The translations under genes and the position numbers were made by a program. The notes below the pieces were generated by a model. The model saw only the letters and a program-made list of their open reading frames with translations. It had not been told where the DNA came from and searched no databases. A DNA stretch of 64,000 nt from Hyalangium gracile (lineage in GTDB: Bacteria > Myxococcota > Myxococcia > Myxococcales > Myxococcaceae): the NCBI RefSeq assembly GCF_020103725.1, contig NZ_JAHXBG010000006.1, positions 248,001 through 312,000 on the forward strand, written 5' to 3'. Below, piece after piece: positions 62,057-64,000 of this stretch (positions within the stretch are counted from its first letter, which is position 1; every line of letters begins with the position of its first letter).

Positions 62057-63172
62057 CTACGTGGGGGAGTGGCCTCGCCAGTCGGCGAAGCACTTGACGA
62101 AGAGCCGGGCGATGCGGCGCGCCTCCGCCTCGTCATCCGGGTAGTCGAGCTGCTGGTAGAAGCCCTTCATCCGCTCTACCCGGTGCAGCTCCAGCTCCGC
62201 CTCGAAGAGCGCCTGCCAGTGGGACAGGAGCACCAGGCTGTAGCCCCGCTGCACGCTGTCGAGGTGCTCGCCGCTGAAGCCCCAGGCCTCGGTGGTGAAG
62301 CGGAAGTAGCGCTCGGCGAAGGTGAGCAGCCGCGGGCTGAACGTCTCCAGCCGCTGGAGGATGCGTGCCGGCCGGTCCAGCTGCACCGCGCGCAGCATCC
62401 GAATCACGTACTCCGGGAAGAAGTGCGCGGAGCCCACCGGCCGGCCCAGCCGGTTCGCCAGCACCAGGTCCAGCTCCGCCACCGGGCCTGACTCCGCCAG
62501 CGACTGCAGGGACACCGTGTCCAGCTCCAGCGTGTCTCGCTCCAGCTGCACCGGCTGGCGCACGTTGCGGGCGTAGTCCTCCATGAAGCGCCTCAGCTCG
62601 ACGAACTCGCTGTCGGCGATCTCCAGCAGCCCCGCCAGGCGCGAGAACCGACGCCGGATGGGCAGCGGGACGGACTCCGGCGACTTGTAGCCGAGGTCAT
62701 GCTCGATCTCGGCCCAGGCGTGCTGGAGGATGGTGCGGATCTGGATCTCGAAGGGCCAGTCCCACTCGGGGTGCTGCTCGACCAGCTCCTTGGGCGGATG
62801 GCAGATGTAGTGCAGCGAGCGGTAGCCGAAGCTGTTCGGATCCTGGCGCAGCCGCTTGTCCACCGAGCGGTCGATGTCGACGCGGAAGTGCTCCTCGATG
62901 AGCCGGGCCACTTGCTCGATGGAGTCCTCGAAGAAGGTGATGATCCGCAGCCCCACCAGGTCGGTGAGGTCATCCAGGCGCTGGTAGATCTTGTCGGGCC
63001 GGGCCAGCTTCCGGGCCAGGCTGGCGGGCGCCTTCACCCGGTGGCTGACGCCATGGACGTTCACGCCGCCCCGCTCGAGCACTCCCTGGAGATGGGTGTG
63101 CAGCGCCCGGCCCATGGCCTCGAAGGTCGGGTGACGGCTCACATAGGCGTCCAGCAGGTCCTGCTTGAGCAT
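62057..63172 (-). CDS. RelA/SpoT-domain (p)ppGpp synthetase-like protein
   Basis: A 371-residue protein with an N-terminal synthetase domain (about 35-185). Motifs seen are HRVKAPASLARKL, DLTDLVGLRIITFFED, NSFGYRSLHYIC and EIQIRTILQHAWAEIEHDLGYK, the core of the small alarmone synthetase fold, which moves pyrophosphate from ATP to GDP or GTP (or to other nucleotides in toxin members). It lacks the HD hydrolase, TGS and ACT domains of long RSH enzymes. The C-terminal 180 residues are helical and not recognised; they may set localisation. No antitoxin gene is adjacent. Confidence 0.82.
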   Translation of the reverse strand: MLKQDLLDAYVSRHPTFEAMGRALHTHLQGVLERGGVNVHGVSHRVKAPASLARKLARPDKIYQRLDDLTDLVGLRIITFFEDSIEQVARLIEEHFRVDIDRSVDKRLRQDPNSFGYRSLHYICHPPKELVEQHPEWDWPFEIQIRTILQHAWAEIEHDLGYKSPESVPLPIRRRFSRLAGLLEIADSEFVELRRFMEDYARNVRQPVQLERDTLELDTVSLQSLAESGPVAELDLVLANRLGRPVGSAHFFPEYVIRMLRAVQLDRPARILQRLETFSPRLLTFAERYFRFTTEAWGFSGEHLDSVQRGYSLVLLSHWQALFEAELELHRVERMKGFYQQLDYPDDEAEARRIARLFVKCFADWRGHSPT

Positions 63173-63224
63173 GCTCCCCCCTTCTTGCCATGAGCGCAGG
63201 CGTCATGGAACCAGGCCCGGGGCC

Positions 63225-64000
63225 TCACTTCGGCGTCTCGCGCAGCCGGGCCGCGTGCGTCAGGAGGTAGTTCCGCTCGGACACGCTCGTCGTGCGAGCC
63301 GCCGCGCGTTGGTAGTGCTCGATGGCGCCCTCGCGGTCGCCCGCCCGCTCCAGCAGATGCGCGCGGACCGCGTCGAGGCGATGGTGCCCGTCCATGCGCG
63401 GGTCTTTATCGAGCGCGTCCAGGAGCTCGAGCCCCGCGGCCGGGCCTTGAACCATGGCCGTGGCGATCGCGTGGTTGAGCGTCACCATCGGGTTGTCGGA
63501 CATGCGCTGCAGGAGGCTGTACAGCCCGAGGATCTGCGGCCAGTCCGTCTCCTCGGTGCTCGCCGCCTCGTCGTGCACCGCCGCGATCGCCGCCTGCAGT
63601 TGATATGGGCCGACATTGCCCTTCGGCAGCGTCGCGGTGAGCAGCGCCACGCCCTCGTCGATCTCGCTCCGGTCCCACAAGGAGCGGTCCTGCTGATCGA
63701 GCGGAATGAGCTCTCCGGAGGGGCCGGTCCGCGCCACCCGTCGCGCGTCGGTCAGGAGCATGAGCGCGAGGAGCCCCGCCACCTCGCAGTCGTCTGGCAC
63801 GAGGCGATGGAGCATGCGCGTGAGCCGGAGGGCCTCGCCCGAGAGGTCGCTGCGCTGGAGCTCCGGGCCCGACGTGGCCGTGTATCCCTCGCTGAAGATC
63901 AGATACAGCACGTGCATCACGGACCCGAGGCGCTCGGCGCGCTCCTCGGCCGTGGGCGCCTGGAAGGGCACCCCCGAGGCCTTGATGCTCTGCTTCGCCC
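63225..64000 (-). CDS. ECF RNA polymerase sigma factor with TPR-like C-terminal extension (partial)
   Basis: The 3' part of a gene that enters from the right edge, continuing in frame upstream of 63971 (AKQSIKASGVPFQAP). It matches the C-terminal half of ECF42/DUF6596-type sigma factors: end of sigma4 region, then the conserved RLGSVMHVLYLIFSEGY, DLSGEALRLTRMLHRLVPD and LLALMLLTDARR, then TPR-like repeats (GPYQLQAAIAAVHDEA, NPMVTLNHAIA, LDAVRAHLLERAGD). Such sigma factors usually sit beside a DGPF/YCII-domain gene, here outside the window. Confidence 0.85.
   Translation of the reverse strand, partial: AKQSIKASGVPFQAPTAEERAERLGSVMHVLYLIFSEGYTATSGPELQRSDLSGEALRLTRMLHRLVPDDCEVAGLLALMLLTDARRVARTGPSGELIPLDQQDRSLWDRSEIDEGVALLTATLPKGNVGPYQLQAAIAAVHDEAASTEETDWPQILGLYSLLQRMSDNPMVTLNHAIATAMVQGPAAGLELLDALDKDPRMDGHHRLDAVRAHLLERAGDREGAIEHYQRAAARTTSVSERNYLLTHAARLRETPK

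Overview
The window is high-GC, densely coded DNA typical of a myxobacterium (Myxococcota, most likely Cystobacterineae such as Archangium, Cystobacter, Hyalangium or Stigmatella). Supporting signs are a MYXO-CTERM-like C-terminus, many large lipoproteins with Ig-like or thrombospondin type-3 repeats, Ser/Thr kinase and class III cyclase fusions, and FHA-GAF-cyclase proteins. The organism call is inference; no rRNA or other taxonomic marker is present. No tRNA, CRISPR array, IS element or origin was seen.

Layout. 1-7.3 kb: 5' part of ligD, a SemiSWEET-type gene, a degenerate metalloprotease-like surface protein, a methyltransferase/deaminase head-to-head pair, a small membrane protein, a ferritin-like protein and a lipoprotein joining a BamC-like and a ChaN-like domain. 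7.3-23.8 kb: hutF and argE, which look once adjacent, are separated by a 14-kb block. The block holds a RoxA/RoxB-like dihaem oxygenase gene (+) facing a nine-gene operon (-): enoyl-CoA hydratase, TetR, SDR, acyl-CoA ligase, two acyl-CoA dehydrogenases, thiolase, FadJ-like protein and aldehyde dehydrogenase. 23.8-33 kb: coiled-coil lipoprotein, XRE-EIIA regulator with a CPA2-USP antiporter, parvulin lipoprotein, small unknowns and an Ig-like lipoprotein. 33.2-38.6 kb: mfd and a PAS histidine kinase. 38.5-46.2 kb: a cyclic-nucleotide signalling cluster (tandem-CNBD protein, Crp-family regulator, two FHA-GAF-cyclase paralogues, a kinase-receiver-cyclase fusion). 46.3-49.4 kb: small secreted protein, cytochrome c, and a Rieske/cytochrome b-c complex. 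49.5-64 kb: CotH-like protein, secreted hydrolase-like protein, zinc-ribbon protein, Ig-like lipoprotein, M4 protease, alpha/beta hydrolase, vWA/TSP3 lipoprotein, RelA/SpoT-domain protein and the 3' part of an ECF sigma factor.

Main discovery candidate. The 14-kb block reads as a self-contained catabolic island, probably for polyisoprene (rubber) or a related isoprenoid. The secreted dihaem enzyme would cleave the polymer to oxo-aldehydes; the aldehyde dehydrogenase, CoA ligase and beta-oxidation enzymes would degrade them. A 15-bp dyad of the form TTGGCA-N3-TGyCAA lies at both outer promoters, beside the roxA-like gene and beside the TetR operon, so one regulator probably controls both. The block ends at a decayed copy of the hutF 3' end, which records insertion between hutF and argE.

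Other regulatory signals include a perfect TGTGA-N6-TCACA dyad between the Crp-family gene and the tandem-CNBD gene, and a TGATAAG-N6-CTTATCA dyad on the promoter of the antiporter/XRE-EIIA operon.
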